NCBI RefSeq assembly: GCF_029846715.1
Contig: NZ_JARVWW010000036.1
Coordinates: 1 to 64,000 of the forward strand
Origin: Bradyrhizobium nivariense
GTDB taxonomy: Bacteria; Pseudomonadota; Alphaproteobacteria; Rhizobiales; Xanthobacteraceae
DNA: 64,000 nt
Direction: 5' to 3'
Positions 7,915 through 17,296 of this stretch are shown here, one piece after another. Position 1 is the first letter of the stretch; each line of letters starts with the position of its first letter. The position numbers and the translations under genes were made by a program. The notes below the pieces were generated by a model. The model made no database searches, was not told the origin of the DNA, and saw only the letters and a program-made list of their open reading frames with translations.

Positions 7915-8424
7915 ACCGCCGCTTATCGCCCTTCCTTGGGCGTTTCTCTCGGCAACAACGATCCCGTCGGCAATCTCTTGCCTGACATCGTTCAGAGCGA
8001 TGAGGTTAGTTTGATCCTCCCGTGTCAGATCGGTCACCAAGGACGTGATCGTCCCACCAACGATCGCCCCACTATTGGCATCGACTGCATCGTCCCAGAC
8101 CTGATTTCCGCGATAAGTTTTCACCCGATAGATGGGAGTGCCTGATGCGCCATCAAAGCTGACGTCTACGACCCTTGAGCCTGCGTGAAGGCTCTTCGCT
8201 GCTGCGAGAGCTGTCCGTATTGATACTTTGATGGTACGGAAGAGTTTGAGCTCGCGACCAACAGTATCATTCGTTTTTACATTGCTGTCTTCCTGACCCT
8301 CGGTCGAGTTCGCGATCAGCTCCCCCCGAGCGTGGCCATACGAGGGAACGCATGTCAGGAGCAGAAGGAATGCGACGACGAGACGCAATGTCGAGATTTC
8401 AGGTATCAACGGCCGGCGTTCCAT
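7792..8424 (-). CDS. Secreted PepSY-domain protein
   Basis: A 210-residue exported protein. The ATG at 8424 precedes a signal peptide (about residues 12-32, ending near YGHA). Two PepSY-like units follow. The first is clear: VSIRTALAAAKSLHAG, VVDVSFDG, YRVKTYRG, then DAVDANSGAIVG. The second (about residues 140-205) is weaker, with GLMNEDGKLKFVIVVV. PepSY domains in the periplasm are thought to inhibit peptidases or act in metal or stress handling; the job here is unknown. The last residues overlap the guanine deaminase fragment on the other strand, so its natural C terminus may be altered. The 8425-8681 gap contains nothing recognised. Confidence 0.75.
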   Translation of the reverse strand: MERRPLIPEISTLRLVVAFLLLLTCVPSYGHARGELIANSTEGQEDSNVKTNDTVGRELKLFRTIKVSIRTALAAAKSLHAGSRVVDVSFDGASGTPIYRVKTYRGNQVWDDAVDANSGAIVGGTITSLVTDLTREDQTNLIALNDVRQEIADGIVVAERNAQGRAISGGLMNEDGKLKFVIVVVAGNDLKQFILEPPHAAMGVDNTGKN

Positions 8425-8681
8425 ATCGTTAACTGCCTGGAGCGAACGTATTGTATAGGGTCGACGTGTGGATGATCTTGTATGTTCTTGCGCCATCGCC
8501 GATCGAGTAGGGTCATGGCTGGATGAAGATGCTGTGGAGGATGGAATGCAACGATAGCCGTACAATCTCGGCACGGGCGGCCGGGCTGGCGCGCTGCCAT
8601 CCCGGCGTAGTTTCAGTCAGGTTTCAGTGACGGCAGTCTGTCTGAAGTCGTCGAGAAGCTGCTCGTTTGTGCCACGCGGAA

Positions 8682-10142
8682 TTAACGAAGTAGCCACACC
8701 GGTCGACTGGAGCCAATCGGACTGATAATCGGATCTGCCCAGAACTCGGGAGTCTTCGACATTTCGACTTGCGAGCCCAATCGCGTGAACTCGCCGAAGG
8801 ATGTTTGCCCCGTCTGAAGATTTGGTTTGAGAGGTTTGTGATCGGGCCCAAGACTGTCCAGCTTCAGCAGAGTTTCATGGTCGACAAGCCCAATGGCCTG
8901 CTCGAGCATGACGGTCTGTGCAAGATTAACGGAAACACGGTAGCTGCCTCCCTCGGTGGCGCGACGAAGCAGCGCGGCCTGCACGCCAATCGCACCCAGA
9001 TAACCGGTTAGAAAGTCGCAGATGACATTGACCCCATGCGGCAACTGGGGCTGATCCGCCGAACCAATGTCGCAGAACATGCCGGTCAGCCCCGCGGCCG
9101 TGAAGTCGTAGCCCGCCCAATCAGCCCAGGGGCCCCTTCGTGAATTGAGCTTCATCTCGACGTAGATGATTCCTGGGCGATGCTGCGCAAGTGTTTCGGC
9201 TGAAAATCCCTGCCGCCCAGCCAGATGTGGCCGTAGATTTTCGACGAAAACGTCGGCCTGCTTTGCGAGTTCGTAAATCGGCTTTTTGTTGCGATCGATA
9301 CGCGCGTCCAGATAAGTCTGGCGAAGACCAGCATCGCACTGCAGATATATGGTAGGCTCTTCAATCCAGTCCAGCGTATTCAGGTTAAGGCAATCAGCCC
9401 CCTGGGCGGCCAATTGGCGCATCGTCGCTGGTCCGGCTACAACGTGAACCATGCCGAGTACCCGTAGTCCAGAAAGTGGCCGGGGTCCGTTGGGCAAAGC
9501 TTCAGGTGCGCTATCGCCGATCTTTTCAATATGGATGAGGGGAGTAGCCACGTTCTGCAGGTACTGTTCTGTGCGATGATATTCTGCGCGTGTGCGACAA
9601 ATCGCCAAAGGTACACCGGCGTCCTGTGCCGCCCTTTCCAGATCTTCCGCGTCCCACTTTCTGGTGGCGCGTTCGAGTTGCAGGGGAAGTATCCCGCAGT
9701 CGAGCAAAGCGCAGATCCGTTCAGTATTGGAGGCATAGAGCGAGGTAAGCACGACCCAACGCCCGTCGCGCGTCGGCAGGATGTTGGTGCCCAACTGCCC
9801 GACATTTCCGCCAAACATCTGCGGTACGCCGTTGATCAATGTGCAATCCGCCAGGGTATCCTGCCATGCGCTCTGAGTAACATAGGCCTTTCGCAGATCG
9901 ACATGGATGTCCTGACCCTGTCCGGTGCGCTTGCGCCAGAGGATTGCGCTGGCGATCGCGTTCGCTGCCGTCACAGCAGCAGAAACGCTGCCGACCTTGA
10001 TGTGCGTCGGGCGGATGGGATCCATTCCTGCGAATGTCAGCGTTCCTCCCTGGTCTTTGCGATCCAGCCCCGCCTCACTGAGGATAAGGTCCACGACCTT
10101 GGTCAAGTCGTCATGATTGTTGACGATTGGATAATTGAGCAT
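8682..10142 (-). CDS. Family III CoA transferase with two CaiB-like units
   Basis: This 486-residue protein is related to CaiB/BaiF enzymes, which move CoA between organic acids. Its order is unusual. Residues 45-200 resemble the middle and C-terminal part of a CaiB protein (AAILWRKRTGQGQDIHVD; LPTRDGRWVVL). Residues 240-486 resemble the N-terminal Rossmann part (PLSGLRVLGMVHVVAGP; ADVFVENLRP) followed by a second middle region. The catalytic Asp position is Ser in the first unit (KVGSVSAA) but Asp in the second (VICDFLTG), so only the second looks active. The ATG at 10142 follows a GGGGAAG site; the frame upstream of it is probably not translated. It stands alone on the minus strand. Substrate unknown. 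Confidence 0.82.
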   Translation of the reverse strand: MLNYPIVNNHDDLTKVVDLILSEAGLDRKDQGGTLTFAGMDPIRPTHIKVGSVSAAVTAANAIASAILWRKRTGQGQDIHVDLRKAYVTQSAWQDTLADCTLINGVPQMFGGNVGQLGTNILPTRDGRWVVLTSLYASNTERICALLDCGILPLQLERATRKWDAEDLERAAQDAGVPLAICRTRAEYHRTEQYLQNVATPLIHIEKIGDSAPEALPNGPRPLSGLRVLGMVHVVAGPATMRQLAAQGADCLNLNTLDWIEEPTIYLQCDAGLRQTYLDARIDRNKKPIYELAKQADVFVENLRPHLAGRQGFSAETLAQHRPGIIYVEMKLNSRRGPWADWAGYDFTAAGLTGMFCDIGSADQPQLPHGVNVICDFLTGYLGAIGVQAALLRRATEGGSYRVSVNLAQTVMLEQAIGLVDHETLLKLDSLGPDHKPLKPNLQTGQTSFGEFTRLGSQVEMSKTPEFWADPIISPIGSSRPVWLLR

Positions 10143-10482
10143 AGCACTTCCCCGAAAATGTAGACGCTGCCCGGCCATAACCGTCGACACGTGAGTCGTC
10201 GGGCCGGCAATCCTCTGAATTCTTTAGGTCGCTCGACCTCGGATGCGCCAGCAAAGCCTTCCAAAAAATTGCTAATTGCTTCGGCGAGAAAAGGCACGAC
10301 CTCTGTTCGAAGCCAGGATCTCCGAAACTGTGACGTTCAGGGTGTCACAGCGGCTGCAAATTTGACGGCAGGTGCCGATCGATATGCGGCCTCGGTGCAT
10401 TAATCGAGAGCGAGACATTACTAACTATTTGCACGGCTTAACTGGCCAGCGGATGTCGCTCCGAACAAAAGTCCGCTCCAGC
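10143..10482. other. Intergenic gap between divergent genes
   Basis: This 340-base stretch separates the CoA transferase and cyclase starts and must hold both promoters. I see no gene, clear operator or strong hairpin. Open codons continue upstream of the cyclase ATG to 10372 but do not resemble any domain. Confidence 0.5.
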
Positions 10483-12276
10483 ATGAGCGACACACGAAAA
10501 ATCACAGCGATACTGGCGGCCGATATTGTCGGATATAGCCGGCTCACGGGTGCGGACGAAGATCGCACGCTGGCTCGGCTGCGGACGCTCCACAGCGATT
10601 TGGTCGATCCGACGATCGCCGTTCACAATGGGCGTGTTGTAAAGCGGACCGGCGACGGGGTGCTGGTCGAGTTTCGCAGCGTCGTCAACGCGGTGCTCTG
10701 CGCAATCGAAATACAAAACGGAATGGTCGAGCGAAATGCGGGTCTACCGCCCGAGCGGCGTATCGAGTTTCGCATCGGCATTCACCTCGGTGACGTCGTC
10801 GAGGAGCGTGATGGCGACCTGATGGGTGACGGCGTCAATATCGCGGCCCGTCTCGAGGGAATAGCTCTGCCCGGCGGCATTTGCCTTTCTGAAGATGCCT
10901 ATCGCCAAGTCAAGGCACGGCTCGATCTGGCGGTCAGCGACCTCGGCGCTACCCGATTGAAGAACATCATCGATCCAATCCGCGTATATTCGCTTCAGGT
11001 CGGGCTCGCTGCGGAGCCACGGCTGCCACCGCAGAGCGAGCCCGGGCCCCACCAGGAGACGTCGGTTTCCCTTTCGCTTCCCGAGAAGCCCTCGATCGCA
11101 GTCCTTGCTTTCCAGAATATGAGCGGCGACATCGACCAGGAATTTTTCGCCGATGGTATCGCAGAAGACATCATCACGGCACTATCCAAAGCGAGGTGGC
11201 TGTTCGTCATCGCCCGGAATTCCTCGTTTACCTATAAAGGAAAATCTACCGATATACGTCAGGTAGGACGAGAACTTGGTGTGCGTTACGTGCTCGAAGG
11301 CAGCGTCCGGAAAGCCGGCAACCGTGTTCGCATAACGGCCCAATTGATCGAAGCCAACAGCGGTCACCACCTCTGGGCGGAGCGGTTCGATCGAGCGCTC
11401 GAAGATATTTTCGCGGTCCAAGATGAGATCACGCGTAACATCATCGGGGCAATCGCGCCAGGAATTGTAGCGGCTGAGATTCAGCGCTCGCAGGGGAAAG
11501 AAGTCGCCAAGCTTGGCCAATGGGAGCGGGTGATGCGCGCCCATTGGCACGTCCAACGTTTCACCGCCGCAGATTGCAACGAAGCGATCCGGCTGATCGA
11601 CGAGGTACTACAGTTCGATCGAGCCAATGCAATGGCGCTCGCCGATCTCGCCTACAACTGGCATATGGGTGGTCTTTTTGGTTGGACGAAAGAGCCGCTC
11701 GCGGTCGCCATGGACCGGATGGGTGAAGCGGCTCGCCGCGCGGTCGCCGCTGACGATCGGGATGCGGGCGCGCAGACCGTGCTCGCTGTTCATGAACTCT
11801 TCAACGATCAGCACGATGATGCAATCAGGCGCCTTCATCGTGCGATCGAACTCGATCCGAATTCGAGCTTCGCGCGCGGTTACCTCGGCGCCGCTTACAG
11901 CTTCAATGGCACGCCAGATCTTTCACTTGAGGCGCTGCAGGAGTCCATGCGGTTAAGTCCGCGCGATTACTTGACGGTAATTTGGCATACTTGTTGTGCG
12001 TGGTCGCATTTACATGCAGAGCGCTTTGCGGAAGCGGTGGACTGCGCCAGACAGGCGATCGACTTTAATCCATCCTTCCCCGATTCGCATGCCACGTTAG
12101 CCGCGGCTGCTGCGCATCTCGGGCGTATGGCAGAGGCGCGCACCGGGCTCGGCGGTTTAATGCGGCTGTTGCCGAGCCTCACTCTGGCCGACCCGCGACT
12201 GACGCGGCCGTTACGCCGCCAGACAGACCGAGAGCGCTTCCTCGCGGGCTTGCGAATAGCTGGATTACCAGATTAG
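10483..12276 (+). CDS. Adenylate cyclase (class III) fused to TolB-like and TPR regions
   Basis: A 597-residue protein common in Bradyrhizobium. The cyclase domain covers residues 5-170. Metal Asp residues are in ILAADIVGYS and GDGVLVEF, the adenine-specifying Lys precedes the latter (VVKRTGDG), and the transition-state Asn and Arg are in GVNIAARLE. All needed residues for cAMP synthesis appear present. A TolB-N-like segment follows (FADGIAEDIITALSKARWLFVIARNSSF, about 225-360), then TPR repeats to the C terminus (FDRANAMALADLAYN; LDPNSSFARGYLGAAY). No membrane helix is seen, so it is probably cytoplasmic. The ATG at 10483 (MSDTRK) begins right at the domain. The export operon starts 92 bases downstream. 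Confidence 0.92.
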   Translation: MSDTRKITAILAADIVGYSRLTGADEDRTLARLRTLHSDLVDPTIAVHNGRVVKRTGDGVLVEFRSVVNAVLCAIEIQNGMVERNAGLPPERRIEFRIGIHLGDVVEERDGDLMGDGVNIAARLEGIALPGGICLSEDAYRQVKARLDLAVSDLGATRLKNIIDPIRVYSLQVGLAAEPRLPPQSEPGPHQETSVSLSLPEKPSIAVLAFQNMSGDIDQEFFADGIAEDIITALSKARWLFVIARNSSFTYKGKSTDIRQVGRELGVRYVLEGSVRKAGNRVRITAQLIEANSGHHLWAERFDRALEDIFAVQDEITRNIIGAIAPGIVAAEIQRSQGKEVAKLGQWERVMRAHWHVQRFTAADCNEAIRLIDEVLQFDRANAMALADLAYNWHMGGLFGWTKEPLAVAMDRMGEAARRAVAADDRDAGAQTVLAVHELFNDQHDDAIRRLHRAIELDPNSSFARGYLGAAYSFNGTPDLSLEALQESMRLSPRDYLTVIWHTCCAWSHLHAERFAEAVDCARQAIDFNPSFPDSHATLAAAAAHLGRMAEARTGLGGLMRLLPSLTLADPRLTRPLRRQTDRERFLAGLRIAGLPD

Positions 12277-12368
12277 CCGCCCAGTGCCCGAGATCGACCT
12301 AAAAATGCGAAATATACGGGATGCGGCTTTCGGATTTCGACGCCTGAACCCCTTTGAAGGATACTACG

Positions 12369-13349
12369 ATGAGCAAGACCGTTCGGGGGCTGGTTGGGTC
12401 GGTGGTCGTGGCGGCGTTCGGTGCGATGATCTGGTTTGCGACCAGGCCGCCGGCGCTGACTGTTCAGGGTGAAGTTTCGGCAGATCGCGTCGACATCAGC
12501 CCGCGGATCTCGGCACGGATTGTCAGGCTTAAATCTGATGTTGGCGAGACCGTGGAACGCGGCGCCGTCATGGCGGAATTGGAGAGCCCGCAATTGGTCG
12601 CGGCCCGGCTCGCCGCCCGGGCTGCGCTGGCGGTCGCCAAGGCAGACCTGGAGCGTATCAACAGCATCCGTCCCGAAACGGTCGCTCAGCGTCAGGCCGA
12701 TCTCGATGCGGCAAAGGCCGATGAAATACTCGCCCAGGAGACCTACAACCGTCAGATCGAACTAGCCAAGACCGGAAACGTGCCGCTGGCTCGTGTCGAT
12801 GAAGCGACCCGAAATCTGTCGATGGCCACCCAAAAGCGTCAGGCGGCAGACGCGGCACAGCAACTTGCGGCGCAGGGCGCCAGCAAAGAGGAGCGTGCGC
12901 TCGCGGCGGCCCAGGTCGAGCAGGCCGGCGCCACGCTAAATCAGCGTGACGTCGACGTGGCCGAATTTGTCATCCGCGCGCCGATCTCCGGTCAGGTGAC
13001 GACGCGCATCGCGGCGCTAGGCGAGAACTTCAGTCCAGGCGCACCGCTTTTCTCGCTGATCGACATGAACAATCTGTGGTTCACGTTCAACCTGCGTGAG
13101 GATTTGCTTGGCGGCCTGAAGATCGGCGACAAGTTCGACGTTGTCGTGCCGGCGTTGAAGTCCCAGGTCGTTTCGGTGCACGTGACCATGATCAACGTTC
13201 AGGGCCAATATGCTGCGTGGCGCGCGACGCGCGCCACGGGCGATTTCGATCTCCGCACCTTTGAAGTGCGCGCCAGGCCCGAAGGTCCCGTCGACGGTCT
13301 GCGACCGGGAATGAGCGCAATCGTCGCCTGGGCCAATCGAGGGCGGTGA
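12369..13349 (+). CDS. HlyD-family periplasmic adaptor (membrane fusion protein)
   Basis: A 326-residue adaptor that would link inner-membrane permeases to an outer-membrane channel. There is one N-terminal membrane helix (about residues 7-24) and a lipoyl half-motif (VDISPRISARIVRLKSDVGETVERG). A long alpha-helical hairpin rich in Ala/Glu/Gln follows (about 75-190), then the second lipoyl half (APISGQVTTRIAALGENF) and a beta-barrel. ATG 12369 follows a GAAGGA site. The first of two ABC-2 permeases starts one base after its stop. The arrangement matches YhiI-RbbA-YhhJ-type exporters, except that no ATP-binding domain is encoded nearby. Confidence 0.9.
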   Translation: MSKTVRGLVGSVVVAAFGAMIWFATRPPALTVQGEVSADRVDISPRISARIVRLKSDVGETVERGAVMAELESPQLVAARLAARAALAVAKADLERINSIRPETVAQRQADLDAAKADEILAQETYNRQIELAKTGNVPLARVDEATRNLSMATQKRQAADAAQQLAAQGASKEERALAAAQVEQAGATLNQRDVDVAEFVIRAPISGQVTTRIAALGENFSPGAPLFSLIDMNNLWFTFNLREDLLGGLKIGDKFDVVVPALKSQVVSVHVTMINVQGQYAAWRATRATGDFDLRTFEVRARPEGPVDGLRPGMSAIVAWANRGR

Positions 13350-13350
13350 T

Positions 13351-14574
13351 ATGCTGTCACGTCGGACTATTCGGCCCGGCTTCTGGCTGGTTTTCTGGAG
13401 AGAAGTCGGCTGGTTGCGACGCCGACCTTTTTTGTTGGGTTTGACGACGATCGTTCCGCTGGTTCAGATGGCCGTTCTGGTTGCGATCTTCAGTGCGGGG
13501 TTGGCAACGCGGTTGCCGATTGCCGTGCTCGATCTGGACGGATCGGATCTGTCGCGCACGATCATTCGCATGGTCAATGCCACGCCTGATACCGCGGTGG
13601 CCGTGCGCGTAGGTGATCTTGCTGAAGGACGCGGGATGATCCTGTCGGAAAAAGTCCACGGCCTGCTGATGCTGCCTCAAAATCTTCAGCGAGACGTGTT
13701 CGCCGGTCGTCGCCCCGAGGTCGTCTTCTTCTACAACACACAAACCATGACGACCGGCAATCTTACCGTTCGTGGCGTGAATGCCGCGGTTCCCGCGGCA
13801 GCCGCGGGGATCCAGTTATCGCTGCGGTCGGAGCAGGGAGAGCCGTTGGAAATTGCCAAGGCCGACCTGCAGCCGATCCCTGTCCAGACCCACGCACTGT
13901 TTAATCCGACGCTCAACTACGTCTACTTTCTGTTGACGGCACTCATACCGGCCGTATTGCAGGTCGTCATGGTAACGACCGGGGCGTATTCGGTCGGCCT
14001 CGATGTCGAAACGCCTCATCGGCTTCGGATCCTGCGCGTGCTTGGCGGCGGTTTGTGGCCCGCCATGGCGGGCAAGATCTTGCCCTACGTGGTCCTGTTT
14101 ATGCTGGTGCTGGGAATTTCCGACACGGTGCTGATCACCGGGTTTGGGCTGCCGCTGCATGGGCATAGCGGGCTGCTGATCATCGCCGGGCTGCTGTTCG
14201 TTTTGTCATGCCTGCTGCTCGGCGCATTGCTCGCGGTGTTTCTGAAATCAACAGCGAGCGGCGTCAGCATCGGCGCGCTGTTGGCTGCGCCTGCGTTCGG
14301 GTTCATGGGAATAGGTTTTCCGCGTTTGGGTATGAACACCTTTGCCTATGATTGGGGCGCCCTGTTGCCCGGCACCTGGTATCTGATCGCGCGTGTCGAT
14401 CAGACTGTGCGTGGCACACCGGTCGATCTGTCCTGGAAGCCGCTATTGGTGCTGCTCGCTTTTACCGTCGGTCTCGGTGGAATGCTGGCATGGCGGCTGG
14501 ACAGTGCCCGTTCGGCCGCCCAGCGAACAGGCGGTCCAATTGCGTCGGCCGGCCCTGGCGAGGCATATGTATGA
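13351..14574 (+). CDS. ABC-2 type permease, first of a pair
   Basis: A 407-residue membrane protein of the ABC2_membrane_3 / YhhJ type. It has an N-terminal helix after a basic start (FWREVGWLRRRPF). A large periplasmic domain (about 45-190) contains LPIAVLDLDGSDLSRTIIRM and an LFNPTLNYVYF motif typical of drug-export permeases. A cluster of five C-terminal helices with LRILRVLGGGLWPAMAGK as the coupling-helix region follows. It lies one base after the HlyD gene and overlaps the second permease by ATGA, so the three are co-transcribed. Function depends on an ATPase from elsewhere. Confidence 0.88.
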   Translation: MLSRRTIRPGFWLVFWREVGWLRRRPFLLGLTTIVPLVQMAVLVAIFSAGLATRLPIAVLDLDGSDLSRTIIRMVNATPDTAVAVRVGDLAEGRGMILSEKVHGLLMLPQNLQRDVFAGRRPEVVFFYNTQTMTTGNLTVRGVNAAVPAAAAGIQLSLRSEQGEPLEIAKADLQPIPVQTHALFNPTLNYVYFLLTALIPAVLQVVMVTTGAYSVGLDVETPHRLRILRVLGGGLWPAMAGKILPYVVLFMLVLGISDTVLITGFGLPLHGHSGLLIIAGLLFVLSCLLLGALLAVFLKSTASGVSIGALLAAPAFGFMGIGFPRLGMNTFAYDWGALLPGTWYLIARVDQTVRGTPVDLSWKPLLVLLAFTVGLGGMLAWRLDSARSAAQRTGGPIASAGPGEAYV

Positions 14575-15743
14575 CCGGCATTTTCGTGGCGTTCCGGAAC
14601 GAGCTTCACCGCATTTTCACGGTCAAACCGGTTTTCTCGGTACTCATCACCGGCGTTGCGATTTATGCGCTGTATTACCCGCAGCCGTACCTCAACGAGG
14701 CGCTTCGTAACGTTCCGATCGCGGTCGTCGATCGTGATGGAACGCAGGCCAGCCGGGACTTTGCCCGTCGTGTCGACGCCACGTCCGACGTTGCTATTCT
14801 GGAGGTGCTGCCGGACCTCGCAAGCGCCGAGCGGGAAGTTCACGCGCGCCGCGTCGACGGAATCCTCGTGATCCCGGAATACTTCGAGCGGGAGCTTCTG
14901 CATGGGCGGCCATCGCCGGTCGCCCTCTACGCCGATGCAAGCTATTTCCTGATCTACCAGCGTGTGGCCGGAGCGGTCTCCGCGGTGGCGCAAACCGTTG
15001 GCGCCGAAGTTGAGGCTGCGCGTCTGGTCGCCGTCGGCGTAGATCCGGCGATCGCGGTCGCGGCATCCGCTCCAATGCCCCTAACCACGGTACCCCTGTT
15101 CAACCCCGAAGGGGGCTACGCGACCTACATCCTTCCCGCCGCCTTCGTCCTGCTTCTGCAGCAGATACTTCTAATGGGCGTCGGACTGCTCAGCTCCATG
15201 CCTGAGGCGGATCGGGGACTCGCAAGCCGTGAACGCCGCTCGCCGCTCGCGACCATTCTTGGCAAACTGCTTGCCTATCTCGCACTCCAGGCCGTTGTCT
15301 TGCCGTTTTATCTTGTCGTGCTACCTTATTTGTACGGCTTGCCTCGACTGGGTAGCCTCTCGCCGCTGCTTATTTTCGCCATTCCGTTTGTGCTCTCGGT
15401 TGCAGGCCTCGGTTTTGTCGTCGCTGGTGTCTTTCGCAGGCCGATCCGCGTGCAGCTTATTCTCGCCTCGGCTGGCCTTCCCCTGTTCATGGTAGCCGGC
15501 TTCTCATGGCCGCGTGAGGCAATACCTCCCGCGATCAAGCTGCTGTCGCACGCTGTGCCGAGCTCTGCTGCGATCGATGGCTTTGTGAAATTGTCTCAGC
15601 TCGGCGCTCCGCTTTCGGCGGCAAGCTCCGAGTTTCTGACACTCTGGGGGCTCGCGGTTTTCTACAATCTGGTCGCGCTTGGGTTAGCCATGCGTGATGC
15701 GGTGCCAATCGATAACGCTGCACGGGCGTCGCCGGCAACCTGA
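14571..15743 (+). CDS. ABC-2 type permease, second of a pair
   Basis: A 390-residue paralogue of the preceding permease with the same plan: an N-terminal helix, a periplasmic domain containing IAVVDRDGTQASRDFARRVD and a PLFNPEGGYATYILPAAF motif, then about five helices. The ATG at 14571 overlaps the upstream stop as ATGA. Together with its neighbour it would form a heterodimeric exporter channel. No Walker motif occurs in either protein. The 15744-15910 gap has no recognised feature. Confidence 0.88.
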   Translation: MTGIFVAFRNELHRIFTVKPVFSVLITGVAIYALYYPQPYLNEALRNVPIAVVDRDGTQASRDFARRVDATSDVAILEVLPDLASAEREVHARRVDGILVIPEYFERELLHGRPSPVALYADASYFLIYQRVAGAVSAVAQTVGAEVEAARLVAVGVDPAIAVAASAPMPLTTVPLFNPEGGYATYILPAAFVLLLQQILLMGVGLLSSMPEADRGLASRERRSPLATILGKLLAYLALQAVVLPFYLVVLPYLYGLPRLGSLSPLLIFAIPFVLSVAGLGFVVAGVFRRPIRVQLILASAGLPLFMVAGFSWPREAIPPAIKLLSHAVPSSAAIDGFVKLSQLGAPLSAASSEFLTLWGLAVFYNLVALGLAMRDAVPIDNAARASPAT

Positions 15744-15910
15744 TGCTTTGTCGGGAAATCGCGGGCGAAGTGTTTCGCAAAGATTTGCGGCGCTTTGGCT
15801 GGATTAACTCGAACGTCTGAGTGCGCTGGGTGACAGTCGATCACCGATTGTCGAGTGATGGCCCGACTATGCGCCGTTTCGATTGACGCACTTCAAAACA
15901 GGAGAGTTCC

Positions 15911-16843
15911 ATGGAGAGAGTTGCCAAGTCAACGTCCAATGTAACGTCAGGCCGCCTGTTCGTTTTGGATCTCAGCGGCGGCCGGGTGCTCTCTCTGAAT
16001 CCCGATGGATCCGATATGAAAACCATCGTGAGCGAAGGACGACGGCATCCGGATGGCGTCGTCGTCGATGTCGCCGCGGGCCATATTTACTGGACAAATA
16101 TGGGCAATCCCAACGCCAATGACGGCAACATCGAACGGGCCGATCTTGACGGCGGCAATCTCAAAAGCATTATCCCTGAAGGTGGCACGTTTACCCCAAA
16201 GCAGCTTCAGCTCGATAAACAGAACGGCAAGCTCTATTGGTCGGATCGGGAAGGCATGCGGATCATGCGTTCAAATCTCGATGGTTCCGACATCGAGACT
16301 CTGGTCCAAACAGGTTATGGCGAAATCGATCGACGTGACGCCAAGAAGTGGTGTGTGGGTATCGCTATCGATGTCGAGGGCGGAAAGGTCTATTGGACTC
16401 AAAAAGGGGAAGACAACGCGGGCGAGGGCCGGATATTTCGAACGAATCTGGACATCCCGAAGGGCCAGAATCCAGCGAATCGGAAGGATATTGAGCTGCT
16501 CTTTGACGGGCTACCCGAACCCATCGACCTCGATCTCGATCTGACGAACCGAATGATCTATTGGACAGATCGAGGCGACCCGCCGCGTGGTAACACCGTG
16601 AACCGGGCGCCGATGGATGGGGAATCGGGAAGGCGCAACGACCCCGAGATTGTCTTCACCCATCTGATGGAAGCGATCGGCCTTTCGCTGGATATCAAGG
16701 GTGGTCGTATGTTCCTGACCGATCTTGGCGGCTCCGTGTATCGCGCGAACCTCGATGGATCGGGCAAGAAAATGCTGCTCGCCGCCGAGGGTAACCTCAC
16801 GGGGATCGCGTATGCGGAGCTTCCGGTGAGCCTCAAACGATAA
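15911..16843 (+). CDS. YWTD/LDL-receptor class B-like beta-propeller protein
   Basis: A 310-residue protein built of repeated blades carrying YWTN, YWSD, YWTQ and YWTD, each followed by an 'R/N-L-D-G-S/G' turn (RSNLDGSDIETL; RANLDGSGKKML). Five or six blades can be counted, which would close one propeller. There is no signal peptide or membrane helix from the ATG at 15911, so as written it is cytoplasmic unless a non-classical route exists. Bacterial YWTD proteins are found near oxidoreductases of small organic compounds, but their reaction is unknown. It is followed after 450 bases by a carnitine-type dehydrogenase on the same strand. Confidence 0.85.
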   Translation: MERVAKSTSNVTSGRLFVLDLSGGRVLSLNPDGSDMKTIVSEGRRHPDGVVVDVAAGHIYWTNMGNPNANDGNIERADLDGGNLKSIIPEGGTFTPKQLQLDKQNGKLYWSDREGMRIMRSNLDGSDIETLVQTGYGEIDRRDAKKWCVGIAIDVEGGKVYWTQKGEDNAGEGRIFRTNLDIPKGQNPANRKDIELLFDGLPEPIDLDLDLTNRMIYWTDRGDPPRGNTVNRAPMDGESGRRNDPEIVFTHLMEAIGLSLDIKGGRMFLTDLGGSVYRANLDGSGKKMLLAAEGNLTGIAYAELPVSLKR

Positions 16844-17296
16844 ATCGCACGGCGAAACTCCTGTTTCTCCTGGTTCTGGAGGCCGCCGGCTGCGAGTTCG
16901 CGATAGGCATCGCCAGCGCCGCCTTCGTTCTCACGCTGGTCTCTGCCTCAAGGCCGGCCGCTTCGAACTACTTCCGCGTAGGTCAAGCCGGTCGTCCTGA
17001 GGCCTCTGCTGATTGGTGACTTCCAGTTCGGCGCCTCGTTCCGGGTGGGCGCGGGGCCAGATTTCGAACGACGGCTGCCATTCTCCCCCCTTGCCGAATT
17101 ACCGCGCGGCTCCATGAGCGTTCACGGTCTTGGCGTTCGATGAACGTCAAACTCCCGCTTGATCCGCAGATCGGTTGCCGACGGGCTGTGACCGACATTC
17201 GGAAGGATTTGCCGAGATTTGGTGCGCTTCACTCGATCCACTCGGTACCACGTCGTAGCAACATTCAATTCAACATCGCAAGCACAGGACGTTGCA
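16844..17296. other. Intergenic gap without a recognised gene
   Basis: This 453-base stretch has short open frames on both strands but none with a ribosome site and family resemblance. It presumably contains the promoter of the dehydrogenase gene. Confidence 0.4.
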
